The notes under the pieces are model-generated. The model was given only the letters and a program-made list of their open reading frames with translations, did no database searches and was not told where the DNA came from. From the NCBI GenBank assembly GCA_017882555.1, contig JADGPH010000044.1, positions 1-9,251 on the forward strand: 9,251 nucleotides of DNA. Reading direction: 5' to 3'. The position numbers and the translations under genes are program-made. This DNA comes from Thermoleophilia bacterium. Its GTDB lineage: Bacteria > Actinomycetota > Thermoleophilia > Miltoncostaeales > Miltoncostaeaceae. Positions 1 through 6,469 of the stretch are shown piece after piece (the first letter of the stretch is position 1; each line of letters begins with the position of its first letter).

Positions 1-2415
1 GGCCGGCGCTCGTGGACCTTCATCGCGTTGGGGTATACGTGCTGGGGGATTGCCGAGACGGGTTGGTTTGGCTACGACCTGTTCTACGCGGGACCCCTGC
101 CGCAGCCATCGCTGGCGGATCCCTTTTACATCCTCGGATACGTCGTGTTGTCGATCGGTCTGGTCAGGCTTGTCATCGGGCGTGGTCGTCGCGCGGCACG
201 GGCGTCCGCCCTCGATGCCTTGGCGCTGACGATTGCGTTGGGGGCCATACTCGTACAGGTCGAGATCATCGCCCCCGGGGTGTTTCGGGGCGGTCTCGGC
301 GCGGCGAACGTGCTCGCAGTCCTCTACGCAGTCCTGGATGTTCCCCTGCTCGGGGGGATCGCGTGGTTCCTGCTCTCGCCGGGCCGGCGCGGGGCTCCGA
401 TGGCACTCATGGCCGGAGGCTTCGCGGCGATCTACATCGCCGACGTGGCGTATGCGTTGGGGGGTTTGTACTCCTCGGCAGGTGTAGGGATAAGCAATGT
501 CGTCTACCCGATGGCATACCTCCTGGCGGCCGCGGCAGCGCTTCATCCTGCGACGACGCAGCTGGACGAGCCGAGCCCGCGGAGCGAGACGCACGAGGAC
601 CACGTCGCGCGGTTGGTCTTTCTGGCGATTGCGCTGGCTCTGCCTGCATTCCTCGAATTGTTCGCGCCGACGCTCGGGCTTCCGCGGCTCGGGTTGGCGG
701 GAGACGTCGTCACGCTCGCGGTGAGCGCCGTCATCGTCCTGCGGATGGCACGTCTGCTCCAGGAGGCCAGCCGTGCCCAATCGCGGGCGCGTGCCGCGCA
801 CCAAACGTTGCGGCGTCAGGCCACGCGTGATCAGCTCACGGGTCTCTACAACCGTGCCTGGCTGGTCGAGCACCTCGATCAACTGATCGCCGGCGAGGCC
901 GGCGACGGCCATTTCGCACTGCTGTACATCGACCTCGACGGCTTCAAGATGATCAATGACGACCTCGGCCATCAGGCCGGCGACGAGATGTTGCGATTGG
1001 TGGCAGCCCGGCTGTTGCAAGGGGTCCGGTCCGCCGATCGCGTCGTGCGGCTGGGCGGCGATGAGTTTGTCGTGGTGTGTCCGCCCCCGATCTCCAGCCA
1101 CGACGCCGAGGGTCTGGCGGCTCGGGTCGTCGCGCTGCTGTCTGAGCGGTTCCAGGTTGGCCCCAGCGAGGTGAATGTCACCGCCAGTGTCGGTGTCTTG
1201 ATCGCACGAGCCCGCAGTGACATGAACTCCGTCGACTTGTTGCGCGACGCGGATACCGCCCTGTATCGCGCGAAGGAGGTCCGGAGCACCTGGCGGGTCT
1301 TCAACCCCGGGATGCGCGCGAAATCGGAGAATCGCCTCGAGATCCTGACCCATCTTCGGGGCGTGATTCGCGACAATCAGCTGCGCGTCGTCTATCAGCC
1401 GATCGTGAATCTCGCGACGGGCAGCATCGAAGGCTTTGAGGCGCTGGCGCGACTGACCATGCCGGACGGACGTGAGATTCCGCCTCCGGTGTTTGTGGGG
1501 ATCGCCGAGTCGACGGGTGCCGCGCTCATGCTCGATGCGGCGGTGATGATCCGGGCCTTGGGCGATGTCCACTGGATGGATCAGCGGTGCGCCCGACCAT
1601 TGGGGATATCGGTGAATTTGTCGGGGTCAGAGGTCACACGCCCCGGACTGGTGCGGATGATCCGGCGCCTGCTGTCGAATGCGCAGATTGACCCCTCACG
1701 GTTGACCGTTGAGGTGACCGAGACGGCCGTGGTGAAAGACCTCGAGATGGCACGCGCGCAATTGTCTCAGTTGCGCGCGCTGGGCGTTCGCGTCGAAATC
1801 GATGACTTCGGCACCGGCTACTCCTCAATGGCCTATCTGCATTCGCTGCCGATCAGCGGGATCAAGATCGACAGGAGTTTTGTCCAGGGGGCGTTGATGG
1901 ATGCCAACCAAGCGCTCATCACCGAAGGGATGATCCGGATGGGCAAGGCGCTCGGCCTGCGTGTGGTCGGGGAGGGGGTTGAGGAAACAGCGCAGGCCCA
2001 GCGGATGTTGGCGCTGGGATGCGATGCCGGTCAGGGGTACCTGTTCGGTCGACCCATGTCGCGTGAGGGCGTTGTGGAGTTTGTCGCGCAGGAGCGCGCG
2101 GACGCGCGGGATGAGGGGTCAGCCCTCGCGGGTGGCGAGACCGCGGAGAGTCTCGTGGGGGCGACGGGGTTCTCCGTAGGCGTACCACTCGTGGGTGCGC
2201 AAATCACAAAACGTCGTGATTACGCGCCCCGGCTCGATCACGAGCTCGAAGAAGTGTCGCTCGACCGGCTGGTCGGTCCACCAACGGTCTTGGACGATCC
2301 ATTCATCGCGGATAGCGATGACCCCGCGGCGATGCCCCATGACCTCAACGGCGTGGGGAGCGCCGGTGGGGGCGCAGATCACTCGTGCGGGGCGCGGGAC
2401 AGCGAGATGTCGTAA
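1..2415 (+). CDS. Membrane-anchored GGDEF-EAL cyclic-di-GMP signalling protein, 5' end cut by window edge
   Basis: The protein makes and/or breaks down cyclic-di-GMP at the inner membrane. Numbering visible residues from base 1, about eight hydrophobic segments span residues 1-245. These are followed by a short charged helix, a GGDEF domain (about 275-435) and an EAL domain (about 460-697). The cyclase motif GGDEF is intact (1054-1068). An RxxD inhibitory site (RSAD, 1027-1038) sits five residues before it. The phosphodiesterase signature is also complete: EAL (1438-1446), SVNLS, VEVTET, DDFGTG (from 1801), IKIDRSF and GEGVEE. Both activities could therefore be functional. The reading frame is open to the first base and the first membrane segment is already under way, so the true start lies upstream; an in-frame TTG at 28 is unlikely to be it. 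After the EAL domain a tail of about 107 residues runs antisense to the DUF6504 gene and resembles nothing I recognise. The membrane domain looks like the uncharacterised sensor of many actinobacterial GGDEF/EAL proteins. Confidence 0.93.
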   Translation, partial: GRRSWTFIALGYTCWGIAETGWFGYDLFYAGPLPQPSLADPFYILGYVVLSIGLVRLVIGRGRRAARASALDALALTIALGAILVQVEIIAPGVFRGGLGAANVLAVLYAVLDVPLLGGIAWFLLSPGRRGAPMALMAGGFAAIYIADVAYALGGLYSSAGVGISNVVYPMAYLLAAAAALHPATTQLDEPSPRSETHEDHVARLVFLAIALALPAFLELFAPTLGLPRLGLAGDVVTLAVSAVIVLRMARLLQEASRAQSRARAAHQTLRRQATRDQLTGLYNRAWLVEHLDQLIAGEAGDGHFALLYIDLDGFKMINDDLGHQAGDEMLRLVAARLLQGVRSADRVVRLGGDEFVVVCPPPISSHDAEGLAARVVALLSERFQVGPSEVNVTASVGVLIARARSDMNSVDLLRDADTALYRAKEVRSTWRVFNPGMRAKSENRLEILTHLRGVIRDNQLRVVYQPIVNLATGSIEGFEALARLTMPDGREIPPPVFVGIAESTGAALMLDAAVMIRALGDVHWMDQRCARPLGISVNLSGSEVTRPGLVRMIRRLLSNAQIDPSRLTVEVTETAVVKDLEMARAQLSQLRALGVRVEIDDFGTGYSSMAYLHSLPISGIKIDRSFVQGALMDANQALITEGMIRMGKALGLRVVGEGVEETAQAQRMLALGCDAGQGYLFGRPMSREGVVEFVAQERADARDEGSALAGGETAESLVGATGFSVGVPLVGAQITKRRDYAPRLDHELEEVSLDRLVGPPTVLDDPFIADSDDPAAMPHDLNGVGSAGGGADHSCGARDSEMS

Positions 2416-2430
2416 GGAACCAGTGCCCAT
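2119..2430 (-). CDS. DUF6504 family protein, downstream partner of imuB
   Basis: This small soluble protein (103 residues from the ATG at 2430) has unknown biochemical function. Its core contains RDEWIVQDRWW followed by ERHFFELVIEPGR and a closing HEWYAYGE. This matches the pattern I know for DUF6504, which sits directly after Y-family ImuB genes in Actinobacteria. Context therefore suggests a role in, or co-regulation with, the SOS mutasome, but that is inference. Two starts are possible. The ATG at 2430 overlaps imuB by 52 bases. A GTG at 2382 overlaps the imuB stop in a GTGA arrangement, which would suggest translational coupling and give 87 residues. Residues RPARV just before the GTG look family-like, so I favour the ATG. 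Neither start has a clear Shine-Dalgarno. The whole gene lies antisense to the 3' end of the convergent GGDEF-EAL gene. Confidence 0.8.
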   Translation of the reverse strand: MGTGSLRHLAVPRPARVICAPTGAPHAVEVMGHRRGVIAIRDEWIVQDRWWTDQPVERHFFELVIEPGRVITTFCDLRTHEWYAYGEPRRPHETLRGLATREG

Positions 2431-3587
2431 TGCCGCTCGGGGAGGTGTGACCAGGATTCGAGTGCGATTGCGTGCATGATGGCGTCATCGCCGAGTGCCG
2501 AGCGAATCTGCGAGATTGCCTCACGTGCCCGTCGCTGGCGTTCGGTGTGTTCGGGTCGCTCGAGGGTGAGTTGGCGTGCGGTGTGCCCACCAGAGGCGTC
2601 GGTGCGAATCGCAAGCTCCGACACTGGAGCGCCGATCTGACCAAGCGAGGCAAGTGCGGCAAGCGCCAGGCGCTCGGGATCGGTTGATGCTTCGCGCAGC
2701 GCGATGTTGTGCGTCCACGAACCGCCGTCGGCAAGACGAGCACGGAGGTGCAGGGTGCGCAGCGATGTTCCGCGCAGACGTGCCGTGGTGGCGAGTTCGG
2801 CAAGGAGCAGCCGGGCGGCGACCTCGATGGTGCCAAGGACGCCGACCGGCTCATCAAACCGGCAGTGTGCCTCAAGTGGCTCCGGTGGCTGACGGGCGCA
2901 GATGGGGCCATCACTCTCGCCGCGCGCGATGCGCCATGCGTCGATTCCATCAAACCCCATGCGCTCAAGTGCAGCGGCGCGGGGAAGTGCGGCCACGGCA
3001 CCAATTGTACGTATCCCGACATCCCAGAGGGTGTGAACAAGCGATGGGCCAATCGGCAGGCGTCCAGCCGGGAGTGGTGCGAGGAATGCGCAGATCTCCT
3101 GGTGCTCGATGACCAGTGGCGTGCGCGGGTGCGCTTGGCGGGCGGCTTGTAGTGCGGCAAAACGTGTTGGTGCGACGCCAATACGGCCGTTGGCACCGAC
3201 GGGAAGGACCGCCCGGACGCGGCGTAGGATGTTGTCACGGCCCCCATGGAGTCGCGTGAGCCCGGCGTCGTCAAAGCACGCGTGACCAGGTTCTCGTGGC
3301 TCTACGCCCGCTCCGAGACCTTCGAGCCGAACAAGGACCCGTTCATGCGCTTCGGCGACGGCGTCCGGGTCGGGAGCCACAAGTACAAGAGATGGGCACC
3401 GTGCGAGGGCTTCGCCCACGCGCAGGCCGGTGCGCACACCGTGTGCGTCTGCTGCTTGGGTGCACATGCCGACAAACTGCGGCGCTCCCGAAACGGGTGC
3501 GAGCGCTGCAGGCGTATCGAGCGCAATCCCATTGGCGAGCATCGCCACAAGAAGGGGAAAACGGGGGAGGGCGATCGCAACAATCAT
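2379..3587 (-). CDS. imuB: ImuB-like, probably non-catalytic Y-family DNA polymerase (SOS mutasome subunit)
   Basis: In well-studied bacteria ImuB bridges the beta clamp and the error-prone polymerase DnaE2 (ImuC) during damage-induced mutagenesis. The 402-residue product follows the Y-family/ImuB plan: VRTGLRVGEALARCP (51-65), CFDDAGLTRLHGG (104-116), RIGVAPTRFAALQAAR, FLAPLPAGRLP, a helix-hairpin-helix-like DVGIRTIGAVAALPRA, then a little-finger region. The first metal-binding segment, normally LDMDAFFASVE, reads VAIALPRFPLLVAM here and lacks its aspartate, so catalysis is unlikely. D106-D107 stand where the second acidic pair would be. A possible clamp-binding stretch, QLTLER, starts at about Q339. 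The start chosen is the ATG at 3587, because the protein then begins like ImuB (MIVAIALPRF) and because the upstream in-frame TTG at 3623 coincides with a -35 element; using that TTG would give 414 residues. A LexA box directly precedes and overlaps the ATG. DUF6504 follows with overlap. Confidence 0.88.
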   Translation of the reverse strand: MIVAIALPRFPLLVAMLANGIALDTPAALAPVSGAPQFVGMCTQAADAHGVRTGLRVGEALARCPSLVLVAPDPDAVAEAHERVLVRLEGLGAGVEPREPGHACFDDAGLTRLHGGRDNILRRVRAVLPVGANGRIGVAPTRFAALQAARQAHPRTPLVIEHQEICAFLAPLPAGRLPIGPSLVHTLWDVGIRTIGAVAALPRAAALERMGFDGIDAWRIARGESDGPICARQPPEPLEAHCRFDEPVGVLGTIEVAARLLLAELATTARLRGTSLRTLHLRARLADGGSWTHNIALREASTDPERLALAALASLGQIGAPVSELAIRTDASGGHTARQLTLERPEHTERQRRAREAISQIRSALGDDAIMHAIALESWSHLPERQWALVPYDISLSRAPHE

Positions 3588-3602
3588 CGAACATATGTTC
3601 GA
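3587..3602. promoter_or_regulatory. LexA operator (SOS box), perfect palindrome
   Basis: TCGAACATATGTTCGA is an exact match to the mycobacterial/actinobacterial LexA consensus TCGAAC-N4-GTTCGA. The dyad extends beyond the consensus, giving an uninterrupted 24-base perfect palindrome at 3583-3606. Bound LexA would cover the -10 region and the first base of the imuB ATG at 3587, so repression would be lifted by RecA-driven LexA cleavage after DNA damage. The operator faces imuB on the - strand; no + strand gene starts nearby. Confidence 0.92.
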
Positions 3603-3623
3603 TGATGTTGGCGTCCAGGTCAA
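3588..3623 (-). promoter_or_regulatory. Putative imuB promoter giving a leaderless SOS transcript
   Basis: On the - strand TTGACC (3623-3618) is a 5/6 match to a -35 box. A 17-base spacer leads to GAACAT (3600-3595), which keeps the important A at position 2 and T at position 6 of a -10 box. Seven bases later lies the ATG at 3587. Transcription would therefore begin at or next to the start codon, which fits the lack of any Shine-Dalgarno. The -10 box lies inside the LexA operator. The spacing is seen directly; promoter activity is inferred. Confidence 0.6.
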
Positions 3624-3744
3624 GCGGCCCCTGGTGGGTTGTCGTCGATGCGCGGCGGCGTGGATTGAACCAACGCCGGCCGGGAGGCGAGGTGTCGCGG
3701 TCCGCCACAGAACCGCGTCACGCCCACACGGGGCCGTTGCTCAC

Positions 3745-6171
3745 CTACGAGATCGCGTACGGGACCGTTACGAGCACGGCGCGCTCTTGGTCAACGAGGG
3801 CACGACGGATCAGTGCGGTGCGCTGGTTGTGCAGGAAGCGCCACTTGGCCACGACAATCTCCGGCACGACAAGCAGGCAGATCGCGCTCTTGTCGGCGGC
3901 GGTGATGTCGTGGACGGCGTTTGCCAGCGGCCCGCCGAGGTCACGGTAGGGGGACTCGATGATCTCCAGATGCACCGGTGCGGCATCGCGCCATTCTTCA
4001 GCGAGAGCGACGGCGTCCTCGCTGCCGGCGACATGCACGGCCGAGGTGTCGTCGCCGGAGATCGCGACGGCAACGGCCGCGGCGTGGAGCGAGGGTTTGC
4101 TGGTCTTTGCCATCGCGACGAGGCTGATGACGTGATCGGCTTCCCACCAGGCACCGCTGATCGATTTCGGCATCTCGGCGACGGCGATCTTTGGCTGGCG
4201 CAACAGGCGTGTTCGCAGGTGCCGATACTGGCGCCAAGTACGAAAAGCCGCATGGGAAACGCGACGATTGTGACAGGGAAGCACGACCAACAGATCGCTG
4301 CTGTCGTCAGTGACCATTCGGCGCAGGTGGGTGATCACCCCGTCGGCCCCTTCGCCGTCGCGTCGGGGGATTCGCGCCAACGGAATGTCGATCGTGTGGT
4401 CGCGGCGCCATGCGCCAGAGACGCGTTCCCAGTCGAGCCGGCTCCCGACAAACAGTCCGGTGACGGGGGCGCCCCGGGCAATGAGCCGGGCGGCCTGCAC
4501 GGCGGCTGCGGTACCTTCGTCAAGTCGATCGACCAACACCGTGATCCCGCACGGCGGGCCGCTCAGTTCAGGAGCATCGCCGGGGGAGGCGTGTTTGAGG
4601 AGATCGACTCGGCGATAGTGCCGGTGCACGACCATGGAAAAGGCAATGATGATCGGGATCGTGACGGTCACCATCCATGCGCCTTCGAAGAACTTCGTCC
4701 CGAGGATGATCACCAGCACTACGCCCGTGGCAATGGCCCCCGTGGCGTTGATGGCAATCTTGCGCGCCAGGTCGTGAAGGGGAGCCCCCTCGTGGCGCTT
4801 GCGGAGCCAGAACCGCACCATTCCGACTTGGGAGAGGGTGAACGCCAAGAACACCCCCAGCAGGTAGAGGTGGATCAGGTTGTCGACGCTCGCGTTAAAG
4901 CCGATCAGCAGCAGCCCCGAGATCGCGGCGAGTGCCGTGACGCCGTTGGAGTAGACCAACCGGTCGCCGACGTACTGGAACAGGCGCGGGGCATGGTTAC
5001 CCTGGGCCATCATGCCGATCAGGCGCGGGAACCCCTGGAAGGCGGTGTTTGCGGCCAAGACCAGCACGCCGAAGGTGAAGATCTGCACGAGGTAGTAGCC
5101 AACCCTGCCGGCGGCGGGGCCATGCCAGACCGCCGCGGCCACCTGCGAGAGTACCGAGACGCTCGCTGAGGGCATGGCGTGCGTGGCGTAGGCCAGATAG
5201 GTGACGCCCATAAACAAGAAGATCGCGATCACACCGAGGAGCCCAAGCGTCGTGGCGGCGTTCTTGGGTTGGGGGGGGCGGAAGGCCTGCACGCCGTTGG
5301 CGATCGCCTCGACACCGGTCAGGGCGCTGCATCCCGAGGCGAATGCGCGCAAGAGCACCAAGATGCCAATCGTGGCGGCCGTGCCGGTGGTCACCGGCGA
5401 CGGCGTCGCCGCGTGGGGCAAGGTGCCGGTGAAATCGCGGATCGCACCAATGATGATCGTTATCGCCATCAGCACGATAAATCCGTAGGTCGGAAGCGCG
5501 AATGCCCGGCCGGATTCGCGCAGGCCGCGCAAGTTCACCATTGCGAGCACGCCGACCGCGACCAAGGACATCGGCAGGAGCCAGGGCGATAGCCACGTCA
5601 GCGCCGATGTGATTGCCAGAATGCCCGCTGCCACCGATACGGCGACCGTCAGCACGTAGTCGACCAGAAGCGACGCCGCCGCGATCAGACCGGGGACCTC
5701 GCCCAATTGGTCGCTCGCCACAACGTACGCGCCGCCGCCTTGCGGGTATGCGTGGACCGTTTGGCGATAGGACGCCACAACGATCGCGAGCAACAACGCC
5801 ACGGCGATACTCACCGGAACGACGTACTTGGCGGAGCTCGCCGATGCCACGACCAGAACCAGCAAGGCAGCTTCGGTGGCGTATGCCACCGAAGATAATG
5901 CGTCCGAGGCGAAGACCGGAAGCGCGAGCCGCTTGGGCAGCAACTCGTCTTCGAGTGCGCCGGTCGGGAGCGGGACACCGATGAGCGCCGTGCGCATTCG
6001 ACCCCGCACGGGGACGTCGTAGATCACCCGCATCCGGCGACGCAGACGCCGTGACCGCGCCTCGTTTTCTGGGCCCAGTTGTTCAGGCGCGTCGGGGGTC
6101 GTGCCGGGGCCGCCACTCTGGGCCGGCGGGGTCGGGCTCACGCGGGCGCACCCGTCGGTGCGTGGCGGCAT
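3745..6171 (-). CDS. KimA-like APC-superfamily permease, putative potassium transporter
   Basis: This is a 12-helix-type integral membrane transporter of the family that includes Bacillus subtilis KimA (YdaO), a potassium importer. Hallmarks are LPKRLALPVFASDALSSVAYATE (ending near residue 100), YRQTVHAYPQGGGAYVVASDQLG, SALTGVEAIANGVQAFRPP and NTAFQGFPRLIGMMAQ. Membrane helices run from about residue 85 to 525. A cytosolic region of about 270 residues follows, with a universal-stress-like first half and the family-typical ending VVPEIVVAKWRFLHNQRTALIRRAL plus VTVPYAI. At 808 residues it is longer than KimA (about 600), because of the C-terminal region and a Pro/Gly-rich N-terminus. That N-terminus may be over-extended: ATG codons at 6033 and 5997 are alternatives, and the latter has GGGG five to six bases upstream, whereas the ATG at 6171 has no clear Shine-Dalgarno. 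Substrate is inferred from family; other amino-acid/cation permeases cannot be excluded. It reads toward imuB, 157 bases away, but imuB has its own promoter. Confidence 0.88.
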   Translation of the reverse strand: MPPRTDGCARVSPTPPAQSGGPGTTPDAPEQLGPENEARSRRLRRRMRVIYDVPVRGRMRTALIGVPLPTGALEDELLPKRLALPVFASDALSSVAYATEAALLVLVVASASSAKYVVPVSIAVALLLAIVVASYRQTVHAYPQGGGAYVVASDQLGEVPGLIAAASLLVDYVLTVAVSVAAGILAITSALTWLSPWLLPMSLVAVGVLAMVNLRGLRESGRAFALPTYGFIVLMAITIIIGAIRDFTGTLPHAATPSPVTTGTAATIGILVLLRAFASGCSALTGVEAIANGVQAFRPPQPKNAATTLGLLGVIAIFLFMGVTYLAYATHAMPSASVSVLSQVAAAVWHGPAAGRVGYYLVQIFTFGVLVLAANTAFQGFPRLIGMMAQGNHAPRLFQYVGDRLVYSNGVTALAAISGLLLIGFNASVDNLIHLYLLGVFLAFTLSQVGMVRFWLRKRHEGAPLHDLARKIAINATGAIATGVVLVIILGTKFFEGAWMVTVTIPIIIAFSMVVHRHYRRVDLLKHASPGDAPELSGPPCGITVLVDRLDEGTAAAVQAARLIARGAPVTGLFVGSRLDWERVSGAWRRDHTIDIPLARIPRRDGEGADGVITHLRRMVTDDSSDLLVVLPCHNRRVSHAAFRTWRQYRHLRTRLLRQPKIAVAEMPKSISGAWWEADHVISLVAMAKTSKPSLHAAAVAVAISGDDTSAVHVAGSEDAVALAEEWRDAAPVHLEIIESPYRDLGGPLANAVHDITAADKSAICLLVVPEIVVAKWRFLHNQRTALIRRALVDQERAVLVTVPYAIS

Positions 6172-6469
6172 CGAGCGGTCACAGGCATCGTGGAGGCAGT
6201 CGGATGGGTCATGACGCGTTGTGCGGTCGTGCGCTCAAGGCGCCGAATAACGTGTCGAGGATGTCGGTCGCGGCCTGCGGGTCGCATGCTGCCGGATCAC
6301 GTAGTGGCGGGTGAGGTGCGATTGTCATGTTTCGCGACGGGCGCGGCGCATCCGAGCGCCAACTCCGGATCGAGCGGAGTGCGCCTCGATCGCAGTGCCG
6401 ACGAGATCAACGGCACCCGAGTACGGCAGAGTCTACGCTCGGATATCGCTGAGGAGTACATGTCCGGTA
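6172..6469. other. Non-coding stretch between nitroreductase and permease, with inverted repeats
   Basis: I see no credible gene in these 298 bases; the small open frames here are spill-over from neighbouring frames. It would hold the 3' region of the nitroreductase transcript and the promoter/leader of the permease. Candidate -10-like hexamers exist, but none has a convincing -35 partner. No match to the ydaO c-di-AMP riboswitch core was found. The left-hand half (6172-6349) shows nothing I can name; the right-hand part carries nested inverted repeats, listed separately. Confidence 0.6.
6350..6444. repeat. Nested inverted repeats in the permease leader
   Basis: The outer arms ATCCGAGCG (6350-6358) and CGCTCGGAT (6436-6444) are perfect 9-base complements, 77 bases apart. 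Inside them GATCGAG (6368-6374) and CTCGATC (6385-6391) form a 7-base stem with a 10-base loop. An alternative small hairpin, CTCCG (6363-6367) with CGGAG (6375-6379), competes with it. There is no T-run on either side, so this is not a standard rho-independent terminator. It could be a structured leader, a protein-binding dyad, or chance in GC-rich DNA. Confidence 0.5.

Noticed and set aside
28..30. TTG at 28 as the start of the GGDEF-EAL protein
   Set aside because: The frame is open back to base 1 and the upstream residues continue a membrane helix, so the gene most likely starts outside the window.
3621..3623. TTG at 3623 as the imuB start
   Set aside because: It forms the first three bases of a good -35 box (TTGACC), and the extra 12 residues would be encoded by the operator. 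The ATG at 3587 gives the usual ImuB N-terminus.
3430..5169. Long + strand open frame (579 codons) opposite the permease
   Set aside because: It mirrors the permease codons in GC-rich DNA, is rich in His, Asp, Gly and Arg with no recognisable domain, and the opposite frame shows clear family motifs throughout.
6172..6469. c-di-AMP (ydaO-type) riboswitch or tRNA upstream of the permease
   Set aside because: I found no conserved ydaO core and no cloverleaf with a T-loop GTTCRA-type motif; only simple inverted repeats are present.
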